Below are positions 23,145-36,400 of a DNA stretch of 64,000 bases, piece after piece (the first letter of the stretch is position 1; each line of letters begins with the position of its first letter). Origin of the DNA: Campanula takesimana (lineage: Eukaryota; Streptophyta; Magnoliopsida; Asterales; Campanulaceae); NCBI GenBank assembly GCA_026119855.1, contig JAOWBW010001041.1, positions 721,710 to 785,709 of the forward strand, read 5' to 3'. Made by a program: the position numbers and the translations under genes. The notes below the pieces were generated by a model. The model did no database searches and was not told the origin of the DNA. It was given only the letters and a program-made list of their open reading frames with translations.

Positions 23145-26100
23145 TTAAACATTTCCATGGCTCGTGTGATTGGGGACCTCGCCCTGATTATCCAATGGCA
23201 TGTATTGAGCCATGATTGCTCGTATCTCTGAATCCATGTATCTCTGCAAAAAAAAAATGACCAGAATATAAACCAAGTTATCTCTTGCACCAAGGGAACG
23301 TATCAGTATATAAAATTTGTAACATAATCTAATATGACCTACGCCAATTTAAAGGTCATATTTTGCAGGTAACTTTACCTGTTTCAATTGATTAAATGGT
23401 CGGTTTTATATGCTATTATGATATGATTCCTAACCCACAATCTACCTAAAGGAGCTGCCATATCCTTTAGAATAAAAATTCTTTGTTTGTCCCCCCCAGA
23501 TAGTCATACTTTTAAAAGTATAGGACAGTGCGAAAAAGACAAATAAGAGGAAATGTTGGGAAATGCATACACGTGCACAAGAGTTTGACTCGTCAAATGT
23601 ACATTTTCTTCTTCTAAGAAGAAGTATGAAGTTAAGACTCAAAAGGCCATTTCCATATGGTGCTTTACTAGTTCATTGATGGAACAAAAAGACAGTGCAA
23701 AATAACAAATACGGAGTGATTATTATGAAAAAATAAACTGAAAGGAAAAACCAATATGCACAAGGCATCCAGCCAGTCTATCTCTCCTTAGTACTACTTC
23801 GACCTTGGCAAACCTTATCAAAGACATCAAAATCCAAGTCAATTTGCAGTAAAATTTTCTGCAAGTTACCCCAAACGTAATAATAAAATATTTTTCTCTC
23901 ACGGGATCTCGACACAAAAGGTGAAGACATGTTTTTTACAAGTATAATCTTGAGCAGAGAGTGAGCTGGATCTACAGTAATGTACAGTGAGTGTACAGGA
24001 AAAAAATGTAAATTTCAGAATAGACAACGTACCCGGACCCTGTACTTGTATACTGCATACCCCGTAACACTAACTGCAGCCAGAACAAGAAAAAGTACCC
24101 AAACGGAGCCCCAGCTGACATTCCGACTACCAACTTTACCTGCACCTCCCAGAAGAGAAACTTAGACGCAATATTAACAAGTGGAGCTATGCATGAGTAC
24201 ATGTTAGTAATAAGCTCAAAAATATCATATGCTCAAAATAAGGCAAAACCGAGAGATTAGTAATGCTCACTTATACATGTGTCATGCTCTTTCATATACA
24301 ATAAATTGCTACTGCAACTGCACTCGTAACTGCCCCAGAGATTCTTGCATTTGCAGTCTGAGCATTGACATGCCGTCTTTTCTTTACATTCATCAATGTC
24401 TGGTACACATCCAATTGGAAATAAAAAAACAGGAGTCAAGAGGGTGTATAACACATTTTAATTCACAAACTAAGGTGATAGCTCAAAAAATAGAAGTCAC
24501 GACTCACTTGTTCAAAGTCCACTATTAAGAGTTCCCTACTAACCGGCACCTCAGTTTTAGGAGGAGCATTTGACTCTACTGTTAAAATGTGTACGTTTGA
24601 ATTTCTAGTAATATGTCCTTGTCTAAATTGAATCACAAGTCTTGTCCTTCATTTAAACATCTCCACCTACCGTCACTATCACAATTGTGTGTTTTTGTAA
24701 TTAGGATGCTTGATTGTCACTAGAACTCCCGTCGGTGGGAAGACCGGAGTTGAGAGACGATAAAGCATAGAGTTTATAGGGCTATAAGTTGTGTCCCCAC
24801 CAAAGCTGACCTCACAACAGTAAAGGGCACAAATGTAATTTTCATGCCTAATATGGAAAATTTTGGACGGGTATCTTTTTGGGAAAGCCAAAAAAGGAAT
24901 AAGACTCTTGTTTTGAGACGGGAGTATTAGTTGGCAAAATAGGCTATAGATGCTCATGCATTACAAATATACATGTCAAACCTTAGAAGTCCAATATCAG
25001 ACTTCACATTGACAGAGGAAATCAATACCTTCACATTTGTTGACTCCATCGCCCCTGAATCCTGGTGGACACTTGCAACCTTTGGTGTGGTCATCCTGAA
25101 AATCAATTAAGGAAACCCGCGAGTTATTTGATATTCGAGCGGTCACATAATACCATTTTGAAAAAAGAGAGCATGACGTCCAGATATAAATCAATGGAAG
25201 ATTGATAACGAACCCCACACCCTCCTCATTTCGAAAACAACACAAAACCAAAGCCAAAGAGGAACAGAAAAGAGAAAATACATGGAATAACCAAAAAAAA
25301 CAAAGGAAAAAGGAGAACAGGAAACTAACACAAATAATAGAGCTACTTACGATGCAAGCAGAATACGTCCTGCCACCTTGAGCAGTTCCCTTCCAACAGC
25401 CTCCATTATTTAACTCGCACCTTAGAGCTCCCGAAGCTGAAGGATTGAAATAATAATCAATGATGGTTATAGTCTTGTAAGAAAAAACAATTCTAAAAAT
25501 GTGAATTCTTAGCAGGCTAAGTCACTGATATTCCGTCCCAAAATGATCTCACTTTTTTTGCTGTTACTACAAATGAACTTTGAGCAATAAACATAGGTTG
25601 CTTTAATTATACCAATAGAAATCTAAAACTTGTAATTGATACACCATCAACAATACTATCAATAACAAGTTTTAGATTTTCACTAGGATAATTGAAGCAA
25701 TCTAAAATTATTGCTCAAAGTTCATTCGTAATAACGACAAAAAAGTAGGAAGATCATTTTGGGACGGAGGGAGTACAAGTACATGATTGCAACCTATGTA
25801 GGCTTTAAATGTAAAATATGTAGGCATCTATGCTGTCGATAAACAAAAATTACTACATGATTGCATAGCTTCAATACGAAGTATAATATACAAAGGCATT
25901 TACCTTCACAATGAGTATAACCATCACCAATAAACTTTACACCCTGCACAACTGGGCATTCACAAACTCTCCCACGAAAAGTATCCTGTAACAGAACAAA
26001 GTATATATCTTGAGTAAGTAAAATTTAGAAGCCTGACTCGAGGAATGAAACATGAATGCTCGTATATCAGTACCCTGCATGCCGATATATTAGCGGACTT

Positions 26101-29100
26101 GTCCTGCCAGCATCCACCATTGTTTGTTAAACACTCATTTGTCTCGATACCTGGAAAAAAAGAAACATATATTGTCAAATGAATATCACTTGCAGAATTG
26201 CATTACACTGTAGTAGTTATGTTTGATGGTAGCAATTCTAATTCAATGTCATGGGTCAACAACCATATTTGACTATATATCAGAAGTTTACAGGAATCCG
26301 AGTAAAGCTGCAGCGTAGCAAATGAAGCAAAAGCCTAATTTTTTATATAAGGTTTTCGACCTTGAGGAATACGGTTATTAGAGTTTACTGTTATCTATAG
26401 CCAAAAAGCAGCAATTTTACTGAATTTTGTTTTTCCAGCTAACTCATAATGCCAATAGTACGTTATTTTATTTTTAAAGTAAATCGCTGTTTTTATTAGC
26501 GCAGCCAATAACAAAAGAAAATTTAAAAGGCTCACCGTCCGTCAAGCAAATGGCTGGCTCGGTGGTCTCCTGAAATCCTGAACAGATGGCCTTAAGAACT
26601 GCTCCTTTGTCAAGCTTACCTATAACAAGGCACAGTTAGCACTGGCAAAATGAATCACTCGACTGTTTATGATACCAAAACAGTATACCTCTATATTGTC
26701 TGTTGTTTATAACAAGAGTTGGCAGTATTGTCACGTCTCCACGAGCTCCTTTGCCTATCTGGAGGCAGAATTACAAAACTAAGATATCAGTGTCATGTTC
26801 TTAATAGATTCACAAGACTATAAATATGGAGAAAAGTGTTCTCTAGCGATTCAAACCTGGAACTCTTGTTCAGACTTAAGAACAGGATTGTCTACATCAG
26901 CTTCAGTATCTCCAACACATTTGTCTATCTGCTTCAGATCAATACCTGAAAAATGTGATCCAAATGACAAGGATAAAAATTAGAAATAAGATCAAAATCT
27001 AAGTATAAAGGGTGAACCTATATATCAGAACAATAAGCGGACCTCCTACAAAGATAATCTAGACATGAAAACAGAATTTTGCAGATGGATATTAATGCAG
27101 CATCAAAATTTCCCAACTCATAATGGTAATTGTACTCACACACTTCCGTGATCCTCTTAATTTTTTACTTCTCATTAAGGTACTAAGTCGATTAATAAAT
27201 GTGAAGGATTTTATCAAATTGCTCTCTTTCAAAGCTAGGCCATTTAGCAATGTATCTCTTGATTTATGTGATCCTCAAGCTTGGCCTATTGGGCAGACTG
27301 GAGACCATGGATTGGCCTGCGGCCAAGGCTGGGGTACGCTAGAGTCTTGTCGGGAGGTGGAAATCATCCCAACCTCCCCCCCCCCCCCCGAAGAAAAAAT
27401 AGAAAATCTTGTCCACCATCACCAGAAATTGGAGGGTAAAGGGCGAATGGAAGATGAAGGAACGGAAGTGTATTGTCAGTGTGGATAGGGTGAACAAATT
27501 ATTAACACATGAAGAACCAAAGAGAGGAAGGGGAAGGGAGTAAAGAGAGAGGTAAGAGGAAGACAAGAACCAAAGCAGTTCGGAAATGATTTTTAACTGA
27601 TTATTACTCACACAAAGGGAGACACGTGGGAAAAATCAGCACCCAAAATTGTTTGCTGCAATTCCTTATTTGCAAAATGCAGGAAATGTCAATCGAGTAC
27701 TCATCACAAATAAAATCATCCAAATAAACATTCCACCTTTATAAACTGAGAGTGGGTGCCCCAGTAGACATATAGTTAAACTCTATAATCCGTCAAAACT
27801 GAAAATCAAAACTAAAACTCTAGAGAGAGAGAGAGAGTAAACAAAAAACAGGACATCCAAAAATCTCAAGAAATGATTCAAGTAGTTACCTAGCGACTTG
27901 ATAACCTCATCCGCACACTCCTTGGTGTACTTTTTATCTTTCATGGGGCACCGGATTGCAAAATCTGTAACATAATCCCACCAAATCCAGGGCTTTCCAG
28001 TTTCATTACCCACTTTGTAAACGCAAGCTTGGCGTAAATTTTGGACTACAACATCTTTCCCATCATACCCTTTACTGAAATCCTGCTCTGGATCTGGAGC
28101 ACAGTACCTTCCATGATTTATGCATTGAGACTTGCACTGTTTACTCAAAATGAAAGCCTCTGGGCAGTACCATGTTATATAGTGTGGTGTGAACTGAGTG
28201 TAACCTTTCTGCTCAAGTATCTGGGCTGCTCCTTTGAAGTTCTTCACAAACTCGATTTGGCTATCACACTTGGGCCCACATTCATCATTGCTGTTTGTCC
28301 AAAACTCGTACTCAACCCGCTCATCTGGATGAGGAAGAGCTTCCCTCCAGTCGAGTTTTATATTTACCATTTCACCATCGATTAAAGCTTTCTTTATGCT
28401 ATCCCCAAGTGCCTTGCTAATGAGTGCAGAAGGTATGGTTATGTTTTGCAAATAATCTGCTTGTGCATCCTCCTCCTCTGGAGTGTCCATAGTAATTAAT
28501 GGCTCACCCCTATGATCAGCGACAAGAATAGCCGCTGCTCCACCATTTTGCGCATTCCACGCCTTTAAGGTGAAGTAACATTCTGCCACAACAACAAATT
28601 CAGATAAGAAGACATTACCACCTAAGCTTCCAAATTCAAAATCCCAAATCTATGAGCACGCATATCAAAAACTATGCTAAAATGCACCACTTTACACCAA
28701 GTAGTTAAGATAACGCTTACACGAGTTTCATTAAGTTAGATACGACTCTCGAAGCCCTTCCTAAAATTGTATTTCTCTCTCCAGTACATCGCTTGTTAGG
28801 AAAAAGTATGTGGGATGAAAATAATAATAAACACCAAAGGTTTAAAGGAACATAGCTACAAATGAAGAAGAAAATCTTAATTATAATGAAATTTCTATAG
28901 AAGGCTCAATATTTATGGACATGAGTAATCGACAAAGTCGTAACCCTCTGGATTACATTAATCTTACAAACTAAAGGTCAAAAGGTGAAAAGCAGGGAAC
29001 AAAAAAAGATTATCTAGGAACTAGCTATCCGTCAAGCCATAAAATATCAAAAGGTTTCCAATTACAGAAATCCACAAGAGGAAATTGTAATCAAAACAAG

Positions 29101-29612
29101 CCATTTAACACCAAAATGTTCCCAGTTACAGAAATCTATAAGAGGGAAAAATTATAATCAAAACAAGCATAGCTCTTTTGGCAGGCAACTATAAACAATC
29201 AGCAAGCACAATCAATTACTCAGCAAACTATCAATTAGTCTCCAGCATTTAACAACAAATCCAGCCAACATATATTTGTGCATGCATCTATCAAGAATCA
29301 ATTTTAATTTATACCTCCACGATCAGCGAGAACAAAGATCGGGAGGCCACCAGCCTTGGGTTTGAAAGAGATATCGACATCATTGAATCCCTTGCATGCC
29401 TTTTGATTGAGTTTGGGGTAAATCACAGCACCGGTCAATGTCCCACCATACTGAGGAACCCCAAAATTGCCAATAGCACATTCATAAACATCTCTCAAAG
29501 AGTCTGGTGAAGTCACCTTCAAGCTGTTCTTCTCAACCACAAATCTCCCAAAACAAGACCCAATCAATAAAACCCAAACACAGATCACAAACCCTAGATT
29601 TTCTTCCCTCAT
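23145..29612 (-). CDS. VSR1-like: Vacuolar sorting receptor, VSR1 type, 12 exons
   Basis: Exons, 5' to 3': 29612-29315, 28582-27890, 26945-26857, 26758-26689, 26619-26536, 26150-26074, 25985-25904, 25436-25351, 25095-25029, 24399-24271, 24139-24033, 23243-23145. All junctions are GT-AG and in phase, giving 626 aa. VSRs are type I receptors that recognise vacuolar sorting signals (such as NPIR) on soluble cargo and cycle between Golgi/TGN and prevacuolar compartments. A signal peptide is followed by [16 protein letters not shown]. Next come the protease-associated ligand-binding domain, a central Cys-rich part ([33 protein letters not shown]), and three EGF-like repeats ([37 protein letters not shown]). 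A TM segment lies near 568-588. The tail has YMPL (about 608-611), the YxxPhi signal for adaptor binding. The N-terminal sequence places it nearer VSR1 than VSR3/4. Confidence 0.95.
25529..25773. mobile_element. Stowaway-type MITE in VSR intron 7
   Basis: TTCCGTCCCAAAATGATCTC on the left is inverted at the right as AGATCATTTTGGGACGGAGG, ending GGGAG followed by TA at 25774-25775. The left extreme has lost its first bases. Internal arms (TTTGAGCAATAA...) also pair. Confidence 0.82.
26960..27780. other. VSR intron 2, no gene; C-run and unplaced GC-rich insert
   Basis: The 944-bp intron between VSR exons 2 and 3 contains a GC-richer piece (about 27290-27400) ending in a run of about 14 C. It does not read as an exon of VSR and has no clear repeat ends. 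Frames across it are incidental. Confidence 0.5.
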
Positions 29613-32217
29613 ATTTGAATTAAGCTAATCTCACTTCCTCCAATCAATTCTGGAAGAACGAATAAGACCCAAATCACTAAACCCAAACCAGAACCTTATT
29701 TGAACAAGACCCAGTTATAAAGATTCAAAATTTATGCAAATTTGACACGAATCACATAAACTAAGATCAAAACAACAGATGTTTGACCAAATTACGGACC
29801 ACCCAGATGATGAAAATTGACGGCGAAGGTTAAACGCAAATTCTTTCTAGGAAAAATCACATGGGTTGTCAGGTTTCAGCTGAGTTTTTGACAAAGTGAT
29901 GAAGAAAGTGAATAGATAGAGTGTTTTAATAATGAGCCGAATCTGTGGGGAAAAGGGAGTTCGGATTTTGTATAGGGCGTATAAATTACGTTCCGCAAAG
30001 CTTAAGATCAAAGAAAGAATTTTCAGGATTGAATTTGTATTTTGCAGGAGAGAAAGAAGGCAAGGTCAAGGTGGGACCAGTGTCCTGGAAGTATTAGGAG
30101 AAGAGGTCTAAAACGCCATTTCTCTATAATCAACCCACCCTCTTAAGTAAACAGAAAATTATATTCTACTCCCTCTGTCCCTAAATGAGTCTCCAAATTC
30201 CATTTTAAGGGACACTGAAAATCTCAACTTTTTGAATAATTTGGTAACAACGATCCATATATAATATTGTAATCTCCTTTCCAAACTTTTAGTTTTGCAC
30301 GTATAAAGTAACCGGTGAATTTTTTTTCGAAAAAAAAACGTTTAGGAAGAAAATTATGTTCAAAAAAGACACTTATTTAGGGACAAAAATTTCTTGAAAA
30401 TGGACACTCATTTAAGGACAGAGGGAGTAACATAATCTTTGGGGGAAACAATTAAGTATATTTACAACAATCTTTAATCAATTAATATAGTGGTAATTAT
30501 TGAAATTTTCACATGTAAATTACTAATTGCCACGATTATCAATTAGATATAAATAGCTGATCTCTCAAACTTATCTACAAATAATAATCGAATAGTTATG
30601 TCAGCTAGTCATTTGCTTTTACATAAAAAAAAAAACTTTCTAAAAATATTTAATCGAATAAAAACGTTCTAACAATATTTATGTTCAGTTCGTGTGTTAA
30701 AAAGCGTCAAATAATGTTGAGAAGTTTTGATTATTTACAAAAATGTCACCGCGTGTTTGTTAAAATAGTTTCGATTATTTACAAAAACGCAACCGCGTAT
30801 TTAAAAACATGTTTTTCCTACCCATTAGGAAAAACGCGTTTTATAAAAAACCAATTCATTTGTTTATTAAAACCAATTGTATGCGTAATCAACATTTTAT
30901 AAATTAGCCAGTGAATGTATAATTTTTGGATGGATAAAACTGCTTCAGCTTTTGTTTAATGCTGCAAGACGCAAGTTATTGTTATGATCAAGATTTATCC
31001 ATTTTGCCTTATTTTTTGTGTTCTAGGTATGAGCAGTTTATTACGAGTAGTTCAATAAAATTGAAATTTAATTTAATTGCAAGAAAAAAGATACTAGTAA
31101 GATAAATGAAATGTGGACCGTGGCAACAGTCCATCCTTGTGGGACCATGCTTGTGTGATCTGATAGGTTGTTTGATGGCAAGACACGTATTTATCGTTAT
31201 GTAGTGGAAGGTTGCATGGTAGTAGTGTGGGGGTTGGGTGTAGGGTAACATTGCAGGGAGGTTGATTAACAAGTTGATTAGTGAGAAAGGTCTACCTATT
31301 AACTTTTCCATTTTAATTTGTTTTTAGAGTATATGTCCACTTTTGAAAATGTCAAAAAATCTTTATTGTTCCTCTCACTCATTTTATCTCCTATTTTACT
31401 TTTATACTCACAACACCAATCAACTTATTATTCTCTTCCACTCATTCTCTTTCCTACTTTATTTTTATACTTACATTTCTTTCACTATTTTTTAATTTTA
31501 ACTACTTTCACTATTTTTTTAATTTTTGTATAAATAGGAGGAAGTACTTTTTAAACAAAGATAATTAGGTAAATGTAGTTCGTGATTAAGAGAAGATGTG
31601 AAACACGTGGAGATTTTGGGGTCCGCCAGTGTGCACGTGGACTTGGTCTTTGGCACCCTTTTTGTTTGTCTCCTTTTTTTTTTTTTTTTTTTTGAAGGTA
31701 AAAAAAAAAACAAAAAAACAACGTCATGTCTAATGTTTTTCTCCACAAGATTATTGTATTTTTTTTTCTTTCAAATTTTTTAAAGAGAGTAATTAAGTAG
31801 TCCATATAGAGAATGTTTCTGAATCCCCAATATAAAATTGCAAATACAAATTAACTACTGATAAATCAAAATTATTTAAATGATAACCATTTAATTATAA
31901 AAATTGTATATGGCCAACAAATTATTTAAGCCAAATGTATAAAAGATAAGTCTAAGCCAAGCAAAGACTTTTACTTGCGTATTCAAATGATAAACCATGG
32001 TAAATAAACCTTTCATAATGTTAAGATATGACTAGTCACACGTGATCACATTTTTTTATCACATTAAAAAGTGGAATTAAGCAGATTAATAAGATATGAT
32101 TTTGTTGGCCCTAATAGTAATTGGTCAAAATTGTTTAATAAACACGTGAGAAAGGTGGTCGGCTGGATTTTATTATTATTGCATTGACGCCTAAATTGAA
32201 CTACATGGGACGGAGAG
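29613..32217. other. VSR upstream region and spacer
   Basis: The likely 5' UTR and promoter of VSR occupy about 29613-30100. Beyond the Stowaway MITE (30169-30427) the DNA is AT-rich with no gene. At about 30725-30800 there is a tandem copy of a GATTATTTACAAAAA-type unit of about 50 bp. At 31673-31725 there are long T and A runs with hairpin potential. Confidence 0.5.
30169..30427. mobile_element. Stowaway-type MITE upstream of VSR
   Basis: CTCCCTCTGTCCCTAAATGA and its inverse CATTTAAGGACAGAGGGAG bound 259 bp, with TA on both sides (30167-30168, 30428-30429). It lies about 560 bp upstream of the VSR start codon. Confidence 0.88.
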
Positions 32218-32776
32218 TAGGATGGCCAAACCGAACCGGAACCGTCAAACCGGACCGGAACCGTAACCGAAAAGCCTGGAACCACCTTGAACCTTGTCGA
32301 AAACCGGAACCGTTTGTAATACGGTCCGGTTCCGGTTCATCCCCTCTGAAAACCGTGAACCGACGGTTCCTAACCGCCATGAACCGCCTAGAACGAACCG
32401 GAACCGTTATCAAAATCGTTAGATTTTTAACGGTTTCATCAGAATTAACCGTTACTAACGGAACATCGACAAGAAAAGTTGAGTTGAGTTTTAATTGGTT
32501 TTTTAGCCAAATTCAGTGAATTAAAATTATAAAAATTTGTTGAGTATATAAAAGAAAAGAGGGACGGACCTCTTTAGTTTTTTAAACATTTTTTCTATAC
32601 CTTTTTTGTAAAAAAAATCGGCAATAAAATATTATTATAATTATTTTCTGTTAAAACAATATATTTTAAAAAAAAAGAAAACTGTGGACCGGCGGTTCCG
32701 AACCGTAACCGGAAGAGAAACGGTTCGGTTACGGTTCAAGCTTTTCCGGAACCGTAACCGTGTTTGGTCATCCCTA
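32218..32776. mobile_element. Non-autonomous hAT-like element
   Basis: The ends TAGGATGGCCAAAC and GTTTGGTCATCCCTA are inverted repeats. Subterminal CCGGAACCG and CGGTTCCGG words crowd both ends and the middle is AT-rich. Flanks read GACGGAGAG on the left and GACGGGAG on the right, an imperfect 8-bp duplication. No transposase frame is seen. Confidence 0.7.
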
Positions 32777-33069
32777 GACGGGAGTACAAAACTTTTCATG
32801 TTTGTGCCATAGAAAAATATACTTTATTTTCTAATGTTTATTTTAAAAAAAAAAAAATTCAAAATGAATGATTTTTCAGGAAATGTTTGAGCCTACAACT
32901 TTAGTGAAGCATTATGCGATTTCGCTAGTTTCAATCTAATCAACCAAATTGTAAAGAGCTAACAGTAGACACTATTCAGCAAGTTATGAAGCTTACAAAC
33001 AGCTCGAGCGAAGGACAATCAGAGAAACTCGTACTTCAAGAGTATAGACGTCGTAACATCGGAGACTAT

Positions 33070-33156
33070 GGGCATGTTTGTTTGGACTGAATGAAGCACA
33101 AAAGTGCTGTATTTTGGGTCATTCAGAAGCCTCATTCAGTCCAAACAAACAGGCTC
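33070..33156. mobile_element. Short MITE with GTTTGTTTGG ends
   Basis: GGGCATGTTTGTTTGGACTG at the left is inverted at the right as CAGTCCAAACAAACAGGCTC, and the core again has GGGTCATTCAG. It is the sister of 22678-22770 and lies about 270 bp beyond the stop of the TMEM87-like gene. Confidence 0.75.
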
Positions 33157-33422
33157 TAACAATAAGCCCATAGCAAGGGCATGAACATCTATATATCACG
33201 ACCCATGAGCACATCAAATAGCAGAAGTACAACATTTCTATTGTTAGATGAGAAAAAGGGCAAGCTTTGTCCAGCCAGAAGGCAGCCAACTACAACAAAC
33301 TGCTCTATCATGCAGTCATTTCCCAACTCTCATTACACTCATTGGTATAGTATAGCCTATGTCTATATTTACATACAACACAGATTTTCCACGGGACAAA
33401 AAAAAGGGCAAGAAAATGCACC

Positions 33423-36400
33423 TCATTCTAGTTTATCCTCAGCAATATCATCCGTTAATTCAATACCATGATCAGTTGATGTAGAAGCTTTGTTCTCCTT
33501 CCGTTCAAGCATTGCAATCTCCCCATCTACCTTCAACACTCCACTCGTAAGTGATATAGCCTCTTCATCATACTCATCTCCCGTTCCCCCCGAGTATGCA
33601 TATCTAAAAAACCCAAACACCAGAGTCAACACTGGTTTGAAATGGGTGCATTAACAGTTGCACAGTACAACACTTTGATGGACATTAAATTTCATGTATT
33701 ATGTATTTTTGTGCGTTCGTCCCCAAATCATTTTGAGACTAAGGCTATGTTGTTGTATGTATTTTTGTTCATATAGCTAGTATTTCCCTTTGACGTATGC
33801 TAGTATATTACACTGACGGCATATACTGTGTACAAAAATACAGAATATGGAAACTTGATGTGCGTTAAATTATTGTACAGTACAACTACCAATGGCATCA
33901 ACAGATGTAGTGTACAACACTTCGATGCAAAAATCAACAGCCACTCTGTCTGGAAATGTGTATTGTTTATAGAAGCCCTGGTCACTCACAAGATAGTGCA
34001 AATGGTAGCAGAGACGGGGAATGAACAAGGCATGTTACAGGAGTAGGAAAGTACCTGGTGGGATTATGTGAAGGAGCCCAGAGTAAACATATCACAACCA
34101 AGAGAGAGAACGCAAGCAAAGACCAGAACGCTGGAATTATCCACGCAATTCGCCATAGCTCACTTATCGGATCCGTTGCATTGAAGTATAACTGAGACCA
34201 AAGAGAAGTCATAAGGGTTGCACTTCTTTCACAAATATATATAAAGATGAGGCAAAAAACTCATTTGATCCACCACACTCTTTTCTCACAGATTCACATC
34301 GACCGCCCAACAACAAATTATTAAATTCGGCCTTTGCACTCCGTTTCCATCACCGAGTTGCTCCATTATTGAACTTTATTGTATTTATCATTTAACTAAA
34401 TAAGAAATGTATGATTTGCCCCAACTCTTCGTCACGTGCCTCTCAGCCAAGGTCTTCATAAGTTCTTTCATTCATTAATGAATTATGAAAAATTAATAAT
34501 GTAAAAACAAAATACATAACTGAAAGAAAGGAACAGTTAGGCTCCATTTGTTTTGCGAACAACTTCCTGAAAATAGCTTTCGGAATATTTCTGGAAAGCG
34601 TAATGAATTTGTTTTTATCTGTTTGGTAAATTTTAGGAAAATGTTTTGGAAAACACTTTCCGGAGAGTGGGGGTGTTAAGAAACAATTTAGATACAAGTA
34701 ACAATTTATTTATTTATTTATTTTTTGGGGTGGGGGTGGGGGGAAGGTTAGTGGATTGGAAGGCGTTAAGAAACAATTTAAGTACAAGTAACAATAACAA
34801 TTTTTTTTAAACGTGGGTGGAAGGTGGGGTGGGGATCGGTGGTAGAGTGGGGGGTTAAGATATAATTTAACTATGAGTAACAATAATTTTTCTTTTAGAC
34901 GAGGTGGGGGTGGGGTGGGTGGTGGAGTGGGGGAGTTAAAAACAATTTAAGTATGAATATCAATAATTTTTTTAGCTGGGTGGAGTAGGGGTGGGGTTGG
35001 TGGGGATAGTTAGGGGGATTGGGGCGTAAAGGGGGGAGGGTGATAAGAAATAGTTTAATATGATGGTAGTGAGGTGTAAGATTGTTTAGAAAATGACATA
35101 CGAAGGCAATGGTAAGTAAGACATTTTACTCACGAAATACACTTATTTTCCAATGACCGGAAAATGACTTACGTTAGACTCTAATTTTTTTGTTGTTACC
35201 AAAAACCGGAAAATGAGGAAAACGTTTTCCGGAAGTCATTTCCCCAAAACAAACAGAGCCTTATTTATTGAATATTTACGAAACATGAGCGTGACACATG
35301 ACATTTGACTAAGAATTGGGGGTAAAGCATAGTTAACAAAAAATCTAATAGAATTTAAGAATCGGGGAAATTAGATGACAGTAACTAAGTCTAATGTTCT
35401 AGTTGAAAATTCTGAAAGCATGATGGTAAATGTGAATATTCACGAAAAGTATAGTGGCCCAAAAGACCTTTCTGCCTAAAGATGATAATTAATGGACACA
35501 CACACACAAAGCCTGCATTAGGTGCAACAATCATCGTGGCCAAAATCATACATTACCTCATAGCCAATCCAAGCAATCGAGAGTAGCACAAAAACAGCAA
35601 GGGAATTCGTATATTTTCGATAGACCTCAAGTTTAGGGATACTTCTTCGGCTCTGCGTGACAAAAAAGACAAAACATAATGAATCTTCTCAGCTGAAAGA
35701 ATTATACACACAATTTAAACAACGGACTTACGCAGAAGATTACCTGGAGTTTCTCCAATGTTTTGGATAATGATGAGAATATCCAAAGAATAAACCAGGC
35801 GTCCAAGAAAGCAACAGGCAGCACCAAATATATCTTCACTTTTCCAGAAAAATCATTCACGTTTCCCAAATGTTCAACAAGTTCAAGTGCCTCCGAAGCA
35901 ACAAAATAAACCAAACCGAGAAGTAGCACTTTTGAGGTGACACCACCAAGCGTAGGCCTCACCACACCATATCCCATCGAGACCACTAAAAGCAGTAAGC
36001 GAGAAAGAGTCTTCTTAATAGCACTAGTAGTCACAGCCCACAATGTAATTCCCATTGGTCTGCTTCCAGTAGCATTAAGATTTGAATATTCAAAATACCA
36101 GAGTGCCATTTCGCACATTCCAAGTGCAATTACAGCCGAAATGTGATAATGCAACTGTATTATGTCTTTCCAGAACTTTACAAACCTCAAAAACCAGAAT
36201 AGACCTAGCAGAAGGTATGCTAGAGACATGACCCCATAGAAAGTCATCAAAGGAACCATTTTTCCGGGTAAATAACCATCCGGATTTCTCCATATAGTTC
36301 TTCCACTAATTACTGTACCCTCAAGACGTGGATCACAAAACATGAAATAGAGATAATACATTCCCGTATTATTTATCTCAACTGACTGGGTGACCATCTT

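Noticed and set aside
24726..24925. MITE with ACTCCCGTC and GACGGGAGT ends in the VSR gene
   Set aside because: The tips are inverted but only about 9 bp long and no target duplication is visible; too weak to list.
27783..28589. VSR central exon read as a separate gene starting MAECYF
   Set aside because: The Met lies before a splice acceptor and the frame joins the upstream exon as DRGECYFTL; the 3' end of the frame is intron 2.
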